Positions 53,513 through 62,408 are shown, counted from the first letter of the stretch. The stretch is DNA of 64,000 bases from an uncultured Lachnospiraceae bacterium (GCA_947631625.1 CANRMA010000001.1:1-64000); one strand, 5' to 3'. Program-made: numbers and translations. Notes: generated by a model from the letters alone, not told the origin.

Positions 53513-54502
53513 ATGCTGTTATCTGAAAACACTGCCGTAAATTATGGCGTTTATATTTTTATAGTCTGCGCCGCGGTTTCCGTTACGCTGCTCATATGCC
53601 ATTTACGCGCCGCAAGACTTCTTAAAAAACTTAATCTTATGCTAGACAGCGCGGCTGCGGGAAACTTTCATGTGGATCTTATAGACGAATCAATGATGTC
53701 TTCGCTTGAATTTAAGCTTGCGGACTATTTAAGCGGCGTCGAAGCGTCGCGCAAAAACGCTTATTTTGAAAAAGACAGGATCAAAACCCTTATTTCGGAT
53801 ATATCGCATCAGACCAAAACGCCCATATCAAATATAAAGCTTTATGCCGAACTTTTATCGGAGCGCAAGTTAGATGAGACTAACCAATTATATATAAACG
53901 CCCTGACTTCCCAGACAAATAAATTAAATTTTCTGATCGTATCCCTTATTAAAATGTCAAGACTGGAAACAGGCATTCTTTCCCTGTATCCCAAACCCGA
54001 TTCAGTTGCGCGGCTGATTGAAAACTTATATGTGCAGTATGCGCCCAAGGCCCGGTCTAAAAAACTTGATTTTAAGACCATAACCGCTCCTGTTCATAAT
54101 GCGGGTGTTTGCAGCAATGGCATCTCCGTTGACGCCGCTGTGGGCCGCAGCGCAGTTTTTGATTTCAAATGGACGCTTGAAGCCCTCGGCAATATCGTAG
54201 ACAACGCCATCAAATATACCGACTCGGGAAGCGTTACGATAGAAACTGTTTTCTATGAAATGTTCTGCTGCATTAAAATCACCGACACGGGCTGCGGTAT
54301 AGACGAAGAAGAACAGGCTCAGATCTTCGGCCGCTTCTACCGTTCGCCGCGCCATGCCGATAAAGAAGGCGTGGGGATAGGACTATATCTTGCCCGTGAG
54401 ATAATCTTCCAAGAAAACGGATATATAAAACTTGCTTCCGCCAAAGACAGGGGAAGTTCTTTTTCAGTCTTTCTTCCTTTGAGCAATAGACCTGCGCATT
54501 AA
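53513..54502 (+). CDS. Sensor histidine kinase
   Basis: 329 aa. A single N-terminal membrane helix (about 10-30) with almost no extracytoplasmic loop, then HisKA with SDISHQTKTPISNIKLY (His99) and HATPase with NIVDNAIKY, DTGCGI, FYRSP and VGIGLYLAREI. The short input region suggests sensing in the membrane or through a partner transporter, as in BceS-type systems. Its 3' end overlaps the convergent HNH gene by 39 nt. Confidence 0.93.
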   Translation: MLLSENTAVNYGVYIFIVCAAVSVTLLICHLRAARLLKKLNLMLDSAAAGNFHVDLIDESMMSSLEFKLADYLSGVEASRKNAYFEKDRIKTLISDISHQTKTPISNIKLYAELLSERKLDETNQLYINALTSQTNKLNFLIVSLIKMSRLETGILSLYPKPDSVARLIENLYVQYAPKARSKKLDFKTITAPVHNAGVCSNGISVDAAVGRSAVFDFKWTLEALGNIVDNAIKYTDSGSVTIETVFYEMFCCIKITDTGCGIDEEEQAQIFGRFYRSPRHADKEGVGIGLYLAREIIFQENGYIKLASAKDRGSSFSVFLPLSNRPAH

Positions 54503-55159
54503 AAAGCAGCCTAATCTCCACATAATACCGTTATTATGCTGCTTCTTCATCTGATACATGAAGATCTGCGTTATTTTTTCCATAAAATCTTCCGGCAGCA
54601 TATCCTGTTTGATCATATTGCAATAGTGACAGGCGCAGTATAGATTGCTGAACTTATTGTCCCCGCCCTTTGCAAGAGGTTTTCTATGCTCAATGTCAAA
54701 ATCAACATAATTAACAAAATCTCCGCAAATATAACAATGTCCTTTTGTTTTTCTATAAACAGCCGTGCGCTGAGCCGGTGAAAAATTTATACGCTTAACG
54801 GTCGTATTTTCCTGTGTTGATGCAGACTCAGCTTTTGCAGTCTTTGCTTCATTAGACTTGCTTACTGCATTTACTGCCTTTGCCTGGTTTGCTGTCTTTG
54901 CCTGGCTTCCTGTATTTGCCGTATTGGTCTGGTTTGCTGTATTTGCTGTTTCCGATATTTTTTTATTTGTATTCGCATCAACAAGATAATACCCTTTACA
55001 CTTAACAGGCGCCTTTGCTATCTGCTGCTTTGCTTCATCTTCTGATTTAAAAACTGTAGCCTTTGCTATATCATTCACTTTAATCACAGTACTTTTTTTA
55101 TCATTTGCTCTTTCATGCGCTATGTAACTTTGTCCGTTCGTTAATACTATTTTCGCCAT
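54464..55159 (-). CDS. HNH endonuclease-domain protein with Ala/Asn/Thr-rich linker
   Basis: 231 aa from the ATG at 55159 (AAGGGAA upstream). A small N-terminal domain (1-65, KIVLTNGQSYIAHERAND), a low-complexity linker (about 66-120: TANQ, TANTG, KAVNA repeats), an HNH core (about 127-190) with zinc Cys142, 145, 177, 180, metal/catalytic DFDIEHRKPL (His158) and Asn168/Asn172, then a basic tail. Likely a DNA nuclease; target unknown. It is the only minus-strand gene inside the two-component/ABC module. Confidence 0.82.
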   Translation of the reverse strand: MAKIVLTNGQSYIAHERANDKKSTVIKVNDIAKATVFKSEDEAKQQIAKAPVKCKGYYLVDANTNKKISETANTANQTNTANTGSQAKTANQAKAVNAVSKSNEAKTAKAESASTQENTTVKRINFSPAQRTAVYRKTKGHCYICGDFVNYVDFDIEHRKPLAKGGDNKFSNLYCACHYCNMIKQDMLPEDFMEKITQIFMYQMKKQHNNGIMWRLGCFLMRRSIAQRKKD

Positions 55160-55241
55160 AATTTTCCCTTTATCCTTTATCATTCAGTCCGTTGTCCATT
55201 GATCACGCCACTTTAGTTAAATCGCCCGAATGGTCTTCTCA

Positions 55242-55290
55242 ATTATCTGTTTATTCGTGTGCGATAATATATAAATTATTATACTCTACC
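55242..55290 (+). repeat. 49-bp direct repeat, copy A
   Basis: Matches 56510-56558 with two differences (T/C and G/A). Core GTGCGATAATATATAAATTA. Together the copies flank the unknown membrane-protein gene. Confidence 0.93.
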
Positions 55291-55317
55291 CCCCCCGTAA
55301 TAATCAACAACTATCTA

Positions 55318-55440
55318 TATTTTTTTCACTTTTTACACTTTCACTTTTTACATTTTCACTTTTTACACTTTCTCTTTTTATACTTTCTCCTTTTATACTT
55401 TCTCTTTTTACATTTTCTCTTTTACTATTTTCCTTTTATA
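55318..55440. repeat. Pyrimidine-rich 15-bp tandem array
   Basis: About eight degenerate copies of TTTTTACACTTTCTC-like units. Strong strand asymmetry (almost no G) could favour triplex or slippage. Confidence 0.8.
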
Positions 55441-55550
55441 TTTTTATTATCTTTTCTCTGTTTCCATATTAGGCTATAATTCTTATATAATGAAAATGGA
55501 AGTAATTTGTCAGTTGGGCCAAAGCTTATTATTTTATGAAAGGGCGCAAT

Positions 55551-56510
55551 ATGAAATATCATGTATTCATTACTAAAAGAGAAATTCTGACGAGTGTAAT
55601 TTTTATTGTTGGATTACTAATTTTATTTAATGGTATCCACTCAACGTATAAATATAACCATGCACTCAATCTAAATACTTTGAAGGAGTATGAACTCAAA
55701 GAGGGAGCCTATGTAATCGGTAACATTGATACTTATGTCGGGCAAAAATTATATGGGAGCAATGGTTTCTCCGGCGTTAGTAAATCTTCAATCATTTCCG
55801 GAAAGGCATATAATTTCTATACAATTCCCGTTGGGCAAAAGTCCTACATCTGTATTATGGTATACAGTAAATCTTTATTAAGTCAATTGGAGGCTTTTGA
55901 AAACGGACACGGTGAAAATATCTATTTTGAAGGCGAAGTTATTGAACCCTTAACAGATCTGAACTTGAATTGGTATACTCAGATAGATGGCTTTCGTACA
56001 GAAGACCTTATAAATTCTTTTGTGATAAGAGAGACAAATTTCGGAAGAAATAAACATATTATATATGTTGGCGCTCTTTTATTAGCCATGGCAGCTTTAC
56101 TATTTTTCAGCGCCGGAGGTATCAAAAATTTTGTAATGGCAGAAACAGCGGATGCAAAACCTGTTTATAATAATTATACCAAAATATACAATAGGAACAA
56201 CGAATTACAAGCGGAAAAAATGCAGTTGGAGACATTGGAGCGGAGACTTAATTCTGCCAAAAGAAATGCTGTACTTTGTTTAATACTGTTATTGATTGGA
56301 ATTTATATCGTATACAGCGCCTATCTGTTGGAAGGAAAATTATTTGGAATACTTTTATTGCTTATCGCTATCAAGGGGATTTGGAATTACTTTATCAACT
56401 CTGCAAATACACTGGCGAAATCTCTGGTGAAGATATTTACCTTGAAATCTATATCCATACAAATTGAAGAACATAAACAAAATATAGAAAAGCTGCAAGA
56501 GAAGGAGTGA
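55551..56510 (+). CDS. Unknown membrane protein, flanked by direct repeats
   Basis: 319 aa from the ATG at 55551 (AAAGGGCG upstream). Membrane helix about 9-26, an extracytoplasmic domain (about 30-168: GAYVIGNIDTYVGQKLYG, then YNFYTIPVGQKSYICIMVYS), a second helix (171-190), a cytoplasmic coiled segment (205-235), two further helices and a C-terminal coiled coil (EEHKQNIEKLQEKE). No family recognised. It is bounded on both sides by 49-bp direct repeats, whose second copy begins in its stop codon. Confidence 0.75.
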   Translation: MKYHVFITKREILTSVIFIVGLLILFNGIHSTYKYNHALNLNTLKEYELKEGAYVIGNIDTYVGQKLYGSNGFSGVSKSSIISGKAYNFYTIPVGQKSYICIMVYSKSLLSQLEAFENGHGENIYFEGEVIEPLTDLNLNWYTQIDGFRTEDLINSFVIRETNFGRNKHIIYVGALLLAMAALLFFSAGGIKNFVMAETADAKPVYNNYTKIYNRNNELQAEKMQLETLERRLNSAKRNAVLCLILLLIGIYIVYSAYLLEGKLFGILLLLIAIKGIWNYFINSANTLAKSLVKIFTLKSISIQIEEHKQNIEKLQEKE

Positions 56511-56558
56511 TTACCTGTTTATTCATGTGCGATAATATATAAATTATTATACTCTACC
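56510..56558 (+). repeat. 49-bp direct repeat, copy B
   Basis: Second copy, starting at the last base of the membrane-protein stop codon. After it the sequences diverge completely (CCCCCC in A, ACACTT in B). Confidence 0.93.
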
Positions 56559-56708
56559 ACACTTTATTTGCAAGCCGCTCTAATTTATATATCACATTCT
56601 CAAAAGCGAATACACTAATCATTCTAATTCAGAATTGAAAATCAATTATGTCAGCTCAAGCTGCCGAACCTGAGCCTATTATATCATAAATTCTTTCAAA
56701 TCTGTAAG

Positions 56709-56744
56709 AATCTTTCCCCTCTCCTGAAAGATTATAGAAAGATT
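56709..56744 (+). promoter_or_regulatory. Triple half-site operator candidate upstream of the ABC genes
   Basis: AATCTTTC (56709-56716), GAAAGATT (56726-56733) and again GAAAGATT (56737-56744). The first two form an 8-9-8 inverted repeat and the last two are direct repeats 11 bp apart, one helical turn. Position, 58-93 bp upstream of the ATPase ATG, suits binding by the adjacent response regulator; inference. Confidence 0.55.
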
Positions 56745-56801
56745 TATTTTGTAAAATACTTATTATAAAATATATGTGTAGGCATAAGGAGGAGGCTCAC
56801 A

Positions 56802-57491
56802 ATGAGTATTTTATCTGCATCAAATCTTAAAAAAATATACGGCAGCGGTGAAAATGCAGTCAATGCATTGGCCGGAGTCGATATAAGTATTGAAAAAGGA
56901 GAATTTGTCGCGATCGTCGGGACAAGCGGCAGCGGCAAATCCACGCTGCTTCATATGTTAGGCGGATTGGACAGACCCACAAGCGGAAGCGTTACGGTTG
57001 ACGGGAAAGACATTTTTTCACTTAAAGACGAGGAGCTTACCATATTCCGCAGACGCAAAATAGGCTTTGTTTTCCAGAGCTACAATCTAGTGCCCGTACT
57101 TAACGTGTACGAAAACATAGTGCTGCCCATACAGCTTGACGGCGGTTTGATTGATAAAAAATATCTGGATTCCATTATAGAAATATTAGGACTGCAAAGC
57201 AAACTAAACAATCTTTCCAATAATCTCTCAGGCGGACAGCAGCAGCGTGTGGCGATCGCCCGCGCCCTTGCGTCCAAACCTGCCATAATACTGGCTGACG
57301 AGCCGACCGGAAATCTCGACAGCAAAACGTCGCAGGATGTAATGGGACTTTTAAAAATCACTAGTCAGAAATTTTCCCAGACTATCGTAATGATCACGCA
57401 CAATGAAGAAATCGCCCAGCTTTCCGACAGGATCATAAGGATCGAGGACGGCCTTATAACAGGCAGCCGCAAAAACAGGGAACCGGCATAA
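56802..57491 (+). CDS. ABC transporter ATP-binding protein (MacB/BceA/LolD type)
   Basis: 229 aa. Walker [10 protein letters not shown] (40-48), Q-loop [12 protein letters not shown], signature LSGGQQQRV, Walker [14 protein letters not shown]-loop ITHNEE. Belongs to the ATPases that work with FtsX-type permeases in peptide export or antimicrobial-peptide resistance. AGGAGGAGG upstream; 13 bp before the permease gene. Confidence 0.94.
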   Translation: MSILSASNLKKIYGSGENAVNALAGVDISIEKGEFVAIVGTSGSGKSTLLHMLGGLDRPTSGSVTVDGKDIFSLKDEELTIFRRRKIGFVFQSYNLVPVLNVYENIVLPIQLDGGLIDKKYLDSIIEILGLQSKLNNLSNNLSGGQQQRVAIARALASKPAIILADEPTGNLDSKTSQDVMGLLKITSQKFSQTIVMITHNEEIAQLSDRIIRIEDGLITGSRKNREPA

Positions 57492-57504
57492 AGGGGGCGA
57501 TATA

Positions 57505-60162
57505 ATGAATATAAACGTATCCAATCAAAAATGTATACAAAACATCAGTTATAAAAGCCTGCGGGCTTCCAAGGCAAGAAATGCTATTGCCATTATCGCT
57601 ATTGCGCTTACAACTATATTGTTTACCGCGCTTTTTACTATTGCATTATCTATAAAATATGGTTTCGAGCAGTCCAACTTCCGTATGGTAGGCGGTTATT
57701 CGCATGCAGGTTTTAAATATGTAAACGAACAACAGATCGACGAGTTAAGCTTAGATCCGCTTATAAAAGAATGGGGTGTACGCCGTTTCTTAGGTTTATC
57801 GCAGGAAGCGCCTTTGAACAAAATACAGGCCGAGGTCAGCTATTGCGACAAAAATGAGGCTAAGTGGATGTTCCTAGAGCCTGTAAAAGGAAGCTTGCCA
57901 AAAGAAAATACAAACGAAGCGGCAACCGATACCAGAGTCCTTTCGCTGCTTGGAATAGAGCCCGAACTTGGCAGGGAATTTACGCTTACTATAAACGTCG
58001 GCCAAGTTAAGACGACTCAGACATTTACGTTGTGCGGGTGGTGGGAGTATGATGAGTTAAATCCCGCAAGCCATATACTTATTCCGGCAAGCAGAGTAGA
58101 GGAGATTTTATCGGAAACCAAACCTGACATTTCAGGGCAGATGACGGGCTCCTATGGGTTGGATGTAATGTTTAAAAGCTCTGCGCATATCGAAAAAGAT
58201 ATACTTGATATCGCCAAACGCCATGGTTATCAGACAACGGACTCCGGCAAAGACGACTATATCGCGATAGGCGTAAACTGGGGCTATGCAGGCTCGCAGC
58301 TATATGAGAATATGGACCCGGCAACTGTTGTTTCCATCGTCGCCGCGCTGCTTTTAATACTTTTTACGGGCTATCTGATAATCTACAACATATTTCAGAT
58401 ATCCGTATCTAACGATATGAGATTCTACGGTCTTTTAAAGACCATTGGATTTACGGGACGGCAGCTTAAAAAAGTGATATTTATACAGGCTATATCGCTA
58501 TCGGCCGTCGGTATTCCCATAGGTATGCTCACAGGTTACGGTATCGGCGCCGCGCTCACTCCGGTGGTGATATCCAATCTGAACGGAATTGCGGACAGTC
58601 TCTCCATAAGCCCTTGGATATTCATAGGCTCCGCGATATTTTCTCTTATAACGGTCGTCATATCCTGCCTTAAACCGGGCAAAATGGCCGCCAAAGCATC
58701 TCCTATCGAAGCTGTGCGCTATACGGATGTATTTACTAACGAAAAGCCGACGAAAAAGCGTTTTAAACACACGTCCGGAGCATCCATATATAAAATGGCC
58801 TATGCTAACTTACGCAGGAACCGCAAAAAAACCTTTGTAACGATCATATCCCTGTCTCTGGCCATAGTTATATTGACCGTTTCGGTCATTTTTGTCAGAG
58901 GTTTTGATATGGACAAATATATAAGTTCTGAATCAAAATCCGATTTTATGTTTGCAGACGCGGTATATTTTCATCCGACTAATACTTTATGGGGCAGCGA
59001 CAACGCCATTGAGCCCAATGTAATAGATATGTTAAACGAACAGGGATATATCACGAACGGCGGGCGGACATACAGCGGGGCATACAATGTATCTGAACGC
59101 ATTTCCACAGACGCGCTGCGGCATATTTACGAGATATTCGGTGTGCTTTCATATGCGGATGACTATATTAATTCATCCGAAACAGAAGATGACATGATAT
59201 GGAACAATATCGAATTATATGGCATGGAAAAATTCTGTCTGGACAAACTTGGGGTAATAGAAGGCGACATCTCCAAACTGTACGGCAGCGGCAATTATAT
59301 CGCGGCAGTCGCTTTTACTGACGATTATAACAAAACCGATCCAAATCTTTTCCGGCAGGTCGGCGATAAGATAACTTTTCGCTATTCACATAAAAACGAA
59401 TATTATAATCCGCTCACAGGCGAAGTCTACGGCCCCGATTATGTTATAGGCCCCGATACTCCCTTTCGCATCCGTCCGGTAGAATATACCGACAAGGAGT
59501 ATGAAATAGCAGCCATAGTCACGCTTCCCCATGTACTTAGCGAGCGTCATTACGGCATGCAAAATTCTTATATAATGAATGGGAAAACTTTTATAAAAGA
59601 TACAGGCATGGACTCTGTAATGTATTATGCCTTCGATGTAAAAGACGGCACCGATACGGATATGGAAAAATATATAAGCAGCTTAACAAATAATACTTTG
59701 ACACGCTATGATTATGAGAGCAAACAGACTATCATAGACGAATTTAATTCGTTCGTAAGAATGTTTTGGCTGCTTGGAAGCGTGCTCAGCTTCATCATAG
59801 GTCTGATAGGCGTACTAAACTTTATGAACGCGCATCTCACAAGCATAGTTTCAAGGGAACATGAATTTGCGATATTACAGGCAGTAGGCATGAGCGGCCG
59901 CCAGCTTAAAAAAATGCTTATTACGGAGGGAGAAATACTTACTTTAGGCTCCGTTGCGTTTTCACTGATTGTTATAATTTTAACAAGCAGGGTATTCTGC
60001 AGGGTACTGGAAAGTATGTTTTGGTTTTTTACTTATAAGTTTACACTGCTGCCATTTATGATAGTCACTCCTTTATTCGCAGTCATAGGCGCCCTGCTTC
60101 CGATAATATGTTATCGGTTCAGCGTTAAAAAATCTATTGTTGACAGAATAAGGGAGGCTTGA
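57505..60162 (+). CDS. FtsX-family ABC transporter permease
   Basis: 885 aa. An N-terminal helix (about 25-45), a large extracytoplasmic domain (about 50-260), FtsX block one (about 275-400; FQISVSNDMRFYGLLKTIGFTGRQLKK cut by membrane helices), another helix (about 445-465), a second big outer domain (about 470-750) and FtsX block two (about 755-880; HEFAILQAVGMSGRQLKKML). The duplicated MacB-like layout moves hydrophobic or peptide substrates in an energy-dependent mechanotransmission step. It should be controlled by the two-component system upstream. It ends 44 bp from the convergent spmA. Confidence 0.93.
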   Translation: MNINVSNQKCIQNISYKSLRASKARNAIAIIAIALTTILFTALFTIALSIKYGFEQSNFRMVGGYSHAGFKYVNEQQIDELSLDPLIKEWGVRRFLGLSQEAPLNKIQAEVSYCDKNEAKWMFLEPVKGSLPKENTNEAATDTRVLSLLGIEPELGREFTLTINVGQVKTTQTFTLCGWWEYDELNPASHILIPASRVEEILSETKPDISGQMTGSYGLDVMFKSSAHIEKDILDIAKRHGYQTTDSGKDDYIAIGVNWGYAGSQLYENMDPATVVSIVAALLLILFTGYLIIYNIFQISVSNDMRFYGLLKTIGFTGRQLKKVIFIQAISLSAVGIPIGMLTGYGIGAALTPVVISNLNGIADSLSISPWIFIGSAIFSLITVVISCLKPGKMAAKASPIEAVRYTDVFTNEKPTKKRFKHTSGASIYKMAYANLRRNRKKTFVTIISLSLAIVILTVSVIFVRGFDMDKYISSESKSDFMFADAVYFHPTNTLWGSDNAIEPNVIDMLNEQGYITNGGRTYSGAYNVSERISTDALRHIYEIFGVLSYADDYINSSETEDDMIWNNIELYGMEKFCLDKLGVIEGDISKLYGSGNYIAAVAFTDDYNKTDPNLFRQVGDKITFRYSHKNEYYNPLTGEVYGPDYVIGPDTPFRIRPVEYTDKEYEIAAIVTLPHVLSERHYGMQNSYIMNGKTFIKDTGMDSVMYYAFDVKDGTDTDMEKYISSLTNNTLTRYDYESKQTIIDEFNSFVRMFWLLGSVLSFIIGLIGVLNFMNAHLTSIVSREHEFAILQAVGMSGRQLKKMLITEGEILTLGSVAFSLIVIILTSRVFCRVLESMFWFFTYKFTLLPFMIVTPLFAVIGALLPIICYRFSVKKSIVDRIREA

Positions 60163-60180
60163 CCCACAAATAGAAATGTT

Positions 60181-60208
60181 AAAAAGACCGACGCGCCGGG
60201 CCGGTCTT
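60181..60208 (-). terminator. Terminator overlapping the spmA stop codon
   Basis: On the minus strand AAGACCGGC and GUCGGUCUU pair and are followed by UUUUAAC. The stem includes the spmA stop. It should stop transcription of spmA before the accessory block, uncoupling it from spmB. Confidence 0.8.
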
Positions 60209-60803
60209 ACTTCTTCAGCTTGCAAAACACTATCCCCACCAATGTACTGATACATGTCGCCGCTATTGCCGGCGCAATTACAGCGGTGGGGTTCACGCTT
60301 CCGTACTGCTGCCTGTACACGATCATATTTACAGGGATCAACTGCAGCGACGATATATTCAAAATCAGGAAATCGCACATCTCTTTGGTCGCGCTGCGCT
60401 CTCCCGTCGCCATATATTCGGGATTGCCCTTTTCGGCCTCCAACGCGGCAAGCTCTTCCATAGCCTTTAATCCTGCGGGCGTACATGCCCAACCGAGTCC
60501 GAGAATATTCGCGATTATATTTGTGGATATATATTCCCTTGCCGGGTGATTTTTAGGCACATTGGGAAAAATAAATGAAATAAACGGAGAAATCCCCTTA
60601 GTCATATTGGCGATAAGACCGGACTTCCTTGCTATCTCCATAAGCCCTACCCACAAAGACATAACGCCTATCATGGTAATGCACAGCGAAACCGCTTCGC
60701 CTGCCGAGTCCAACGCCGCCTCGGACACCGCCTCTATATTACCCGTAAACGCGCCATAAATAACACCTGTTATTATCATTGCCGCCCATATATAATTAAG
60801 CAT
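60207..60803 (-). CDS. spmA: Spore maturation protein SpmA
   Basis: 198 aa from the ATG at 60803, matching the family's MLNYIWA start (another ATG at 60824 adds seven residues). Several membrane helices; LCITMIGVMSLWVGLMEIAR, ANILGLGWACTPAGLKAME and LQLIPVNMIVYRQQYGSVNP are SpmA hallmarks. It acts with SpmB in spore core dehydration. spmB is 7.6 kb downstream on the same strand rather than adjacent. Confidence 0.93.
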   Translation of the reverse strand: MLNYIWAAMIITGVIYGAFTGNIEAVSEAALDSAGEAVSLCITMIGVMSLWVGLMEIARKSGLIANMTKGISPFISFIFPNVPKNHPAREYISTNIIANILGLGWACTPAGLKAMEELAALEAEKGNPEYMATGERSATKEMCDFLILNISSLQLIPVNMIVYRQQYGSVNPTAVIAPAIAATCISTLVGIVFCKLKK

Positions 60804-60862
60804 AGCCCCGCACCAAAAAAGCATACTTATGAGGGATCATATGTATGCTATCCTTTTTGTAA

Positions 60863-60895
60863 CAGCAGGAAAGCCGGATTAACTCTTTCCTGCTG
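60863..60895. other. Perfect 11-bp inverted repeat after fabH
   Basis: CAGCAGGAAAG and CTTTCCTGCTG separated by 11 bases, about 60 bp beyond the fabH stop. There is no T tract; it may act as a weak terminator or mRNA 3' end. Confidence 0.55.
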
Positions 60896-60955
60896 ATGTA
60901 TTTAATTATATTTATGAGACTGTAACCTTTTTTATTCTTATTTATCTATTCGCAT

Positions 60956-61918
60956 TTACCACTCGATCACGGCCGACCCCCACGTAAGTCCGCCTCCGAA
61001 ACCTGCCAACACTATCTTCATGCCGGGTTTAAGCAGTCCGTTCCTGTTCATCTCATCAAGCAGGATAGGCACGCTTGCGGCGGAAATATTTCCGCAGTGG
61101 TCAAGGCTTATGGGAAATTTATCTTCCGGAACTTTGAGCCTTTTGGCTACTGCCTGAATTATGCGTATGTTAGCCTGATGCAGAGCAAAGTAATCTATAT
61201 CTTCTATATTAACGCCTGCTTCATCAAGCGCCTTTTTAATAGACACCGGCACGGTCGTAACCGCAAATTTATATACTTCCTGACCGTCCATATGAACATA
61301 TTGTATGTCCGTAGGGTTTTTGACAAGCGGATTATTATTTCTTCTGTTTAGACATGATAAAACCATTCCTCTCGCGCCGGCCGAACCCTGGTCATATGCA
61401 AGAAGCCCTGCGCTGTCAGCTCTCACAATGGCTGCGCCGGCTCCGTCTCCAAAAAGCACGCAGGTACTTCTGTCGCTCCAGTCCATTATCCTTGAAAGCG
61501 TCTCAGCCCCAAGAATAAGAGCGGTTTTGAATGTACCGAGCTTCAGATAAGCGTCTGCGATACTCAGAGCAAACAGAAAGCCCGAGCATGCCGCGTTTAT
61601 ATCAAAGGCAACCGCCCTGTCCGCGCCGATCGCCGCCTGTATTTCACATGATGTGGACGGCGTTATATGATCGCTTGTAACGGTGGCGACTATAATAAGG
61701 TCTATTTCCTGCGCGCTTACATTTGCATTCTCCATAGCGCGGCGTGAAGCCTCTATGGACATGGTCGCCGTAGTTTCTTCTTTGGCCAGCCTTCTCTCTT
61801 TTATGCCGGTACGGCTGCTTATCCATTCGTCGGAAGTGTCCATTATTTTAGACAGATCATCGTTTGTCACTACCGTTTGCGGCAGACAGCTTCCTGTTCC
61901 GATTATCTTTGTTCTCAT
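60956..61918 (-). CDS. fabH: 3-oxoacyl-ACP synthase III (FabH)
   Basis: 320 aa. Starts fatty-acid synthesis by condensing acyl-CoA with malonyl-ACP. Catalytic Cys111 (DINAACSGFLFA), His247 (ALHQANIRI), Asn277 (CGNISAASVP). GGAAGGA precedes the ATG. It is last in the fab cluster, 39 bp after fabZ. Confidence 0.96.
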   Translation of the reverse strand: MRTKIIGTGSCLPQTVVTNDDLSKIMDTSDEWISSRTGIKERRLAKEETTATMSIEASRRAMENANVSAQEIDLIIVATVTSDHITPSTSCEIQAAIGADRAVAFDINAACSGFLFALSIADAYLKLGTFKTALILGAETLSRIMDWSDRSTCVLFGDGAGAAIVRADSAGLLAYDQGSAGARGMVLSCLNRRNNNPLVKNPTDIQYVHMDGQEVYKFAVTTVPVSIKKALDEAGVNIEDIDYFALHQANIRIIQAVAKRLKVPEDKFPISLDHCGNISAASVPILLDEMNRNGLLKPGMKIVLAGFGGGLTWGSAVIEW

Positions 61919-61957
61919 TATATTTCCAATCCTTCCCCGGCTTTTGCACCAATTTGA

Positions 61958-62392
61958 TTATTTGTCCCCGATAGCAAAAGTAAGTTCCGCCGATGTTACC
62001 AACTTACCGTCCACATATGCCTTGGCCGAACCGACTCCGATAGGGCCTTTCACTTTTATCAGCTCAGTCTCAAGAGTCAATACATCCCCCGGCGCCACTT
62101 TACCTTTGAATTTAGCCGAATTGATAGCGGCAAAATATGCGATCTTGCCTTTAAATTCAGGCTTGCTAAGGATAGCGACGGCTCCGGTCTGCGCAAGCGC
62201 CTCTATTATAAGCACTCCCGGCATGACCGGCTCTGTAGGAAAATGCCCTGCAAAAAATGGTTCATTGTATGAAACGCACTTTCTTGCAACCGCCTTTACT
62301 CCGGGTTCCAATTCTTCTATTGTATCAAGCAGCATAAAAGGCTGCCTGTGCGGAATGATCTCCATTATTTCTTTCGCGCCCATCAATGACAT
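61958..62392 (-). CDS. fabZ: 3-hydroxyacyl-ACP dehydratase FabZ
   Basis: 144 aa hot-dog fold. IIPHRQPFMLLDTI, then FFAGHFPTEPVMPGVLIIEA with the catalytic His50 and Glu64. Dehydrates 3-hydroxyacyl-ACP. AAGGAGA upstream; 16 bp after fabF. Confidence 0.96.
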   Translation of the reverse strand: MSLMGAKEIMEIIPHRQPFMLLDTIEELEPGVKAVARKCVSYNEPFFAGHFPTEPVMPGVLIIEALAQTGAVAILSKPEFKGKIAYFAAINSAKFKGKVAPGDVLTLETELIKVKGPIGVGSAKAYVDGKLVTSAELTFAIGDK

Positions 62393-62408
62393 AGCCGTAT
62401 CTCCTTTA

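Larger units (their letters stand above)
55160..55550. other. Accessory intergenic region with direct-repeat copy A and homopyrimidine repeats
   Basis: Contains repeat copy A (55242-55290), a C-run at 55289-55296, and a pyrimidine-rich tandem array (about 55318-55440) with units like ACTTTCTCTTTTT. TATAAT-like hexamers near 55483 and 55494 may start transcription of the membrane-protein gene. On the minus strand copy A carries a TATAAT (in GAGTATAATAA) that could serve the HNH gene. Confidence 0.5.

Noticed and set aside
54026-54355. Minus-strand open frame inside the histidine kinase
   Set aside because: It lies opposite the conserved HATPase domain and has no recognisable family or ribosome site.
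55318-55440. Possible CRISPR array in the pyrimidine-rich repeats
   Set aside because: Units are short (about 15 bp), contiguous and have no unique spacers or cas genes nearby.
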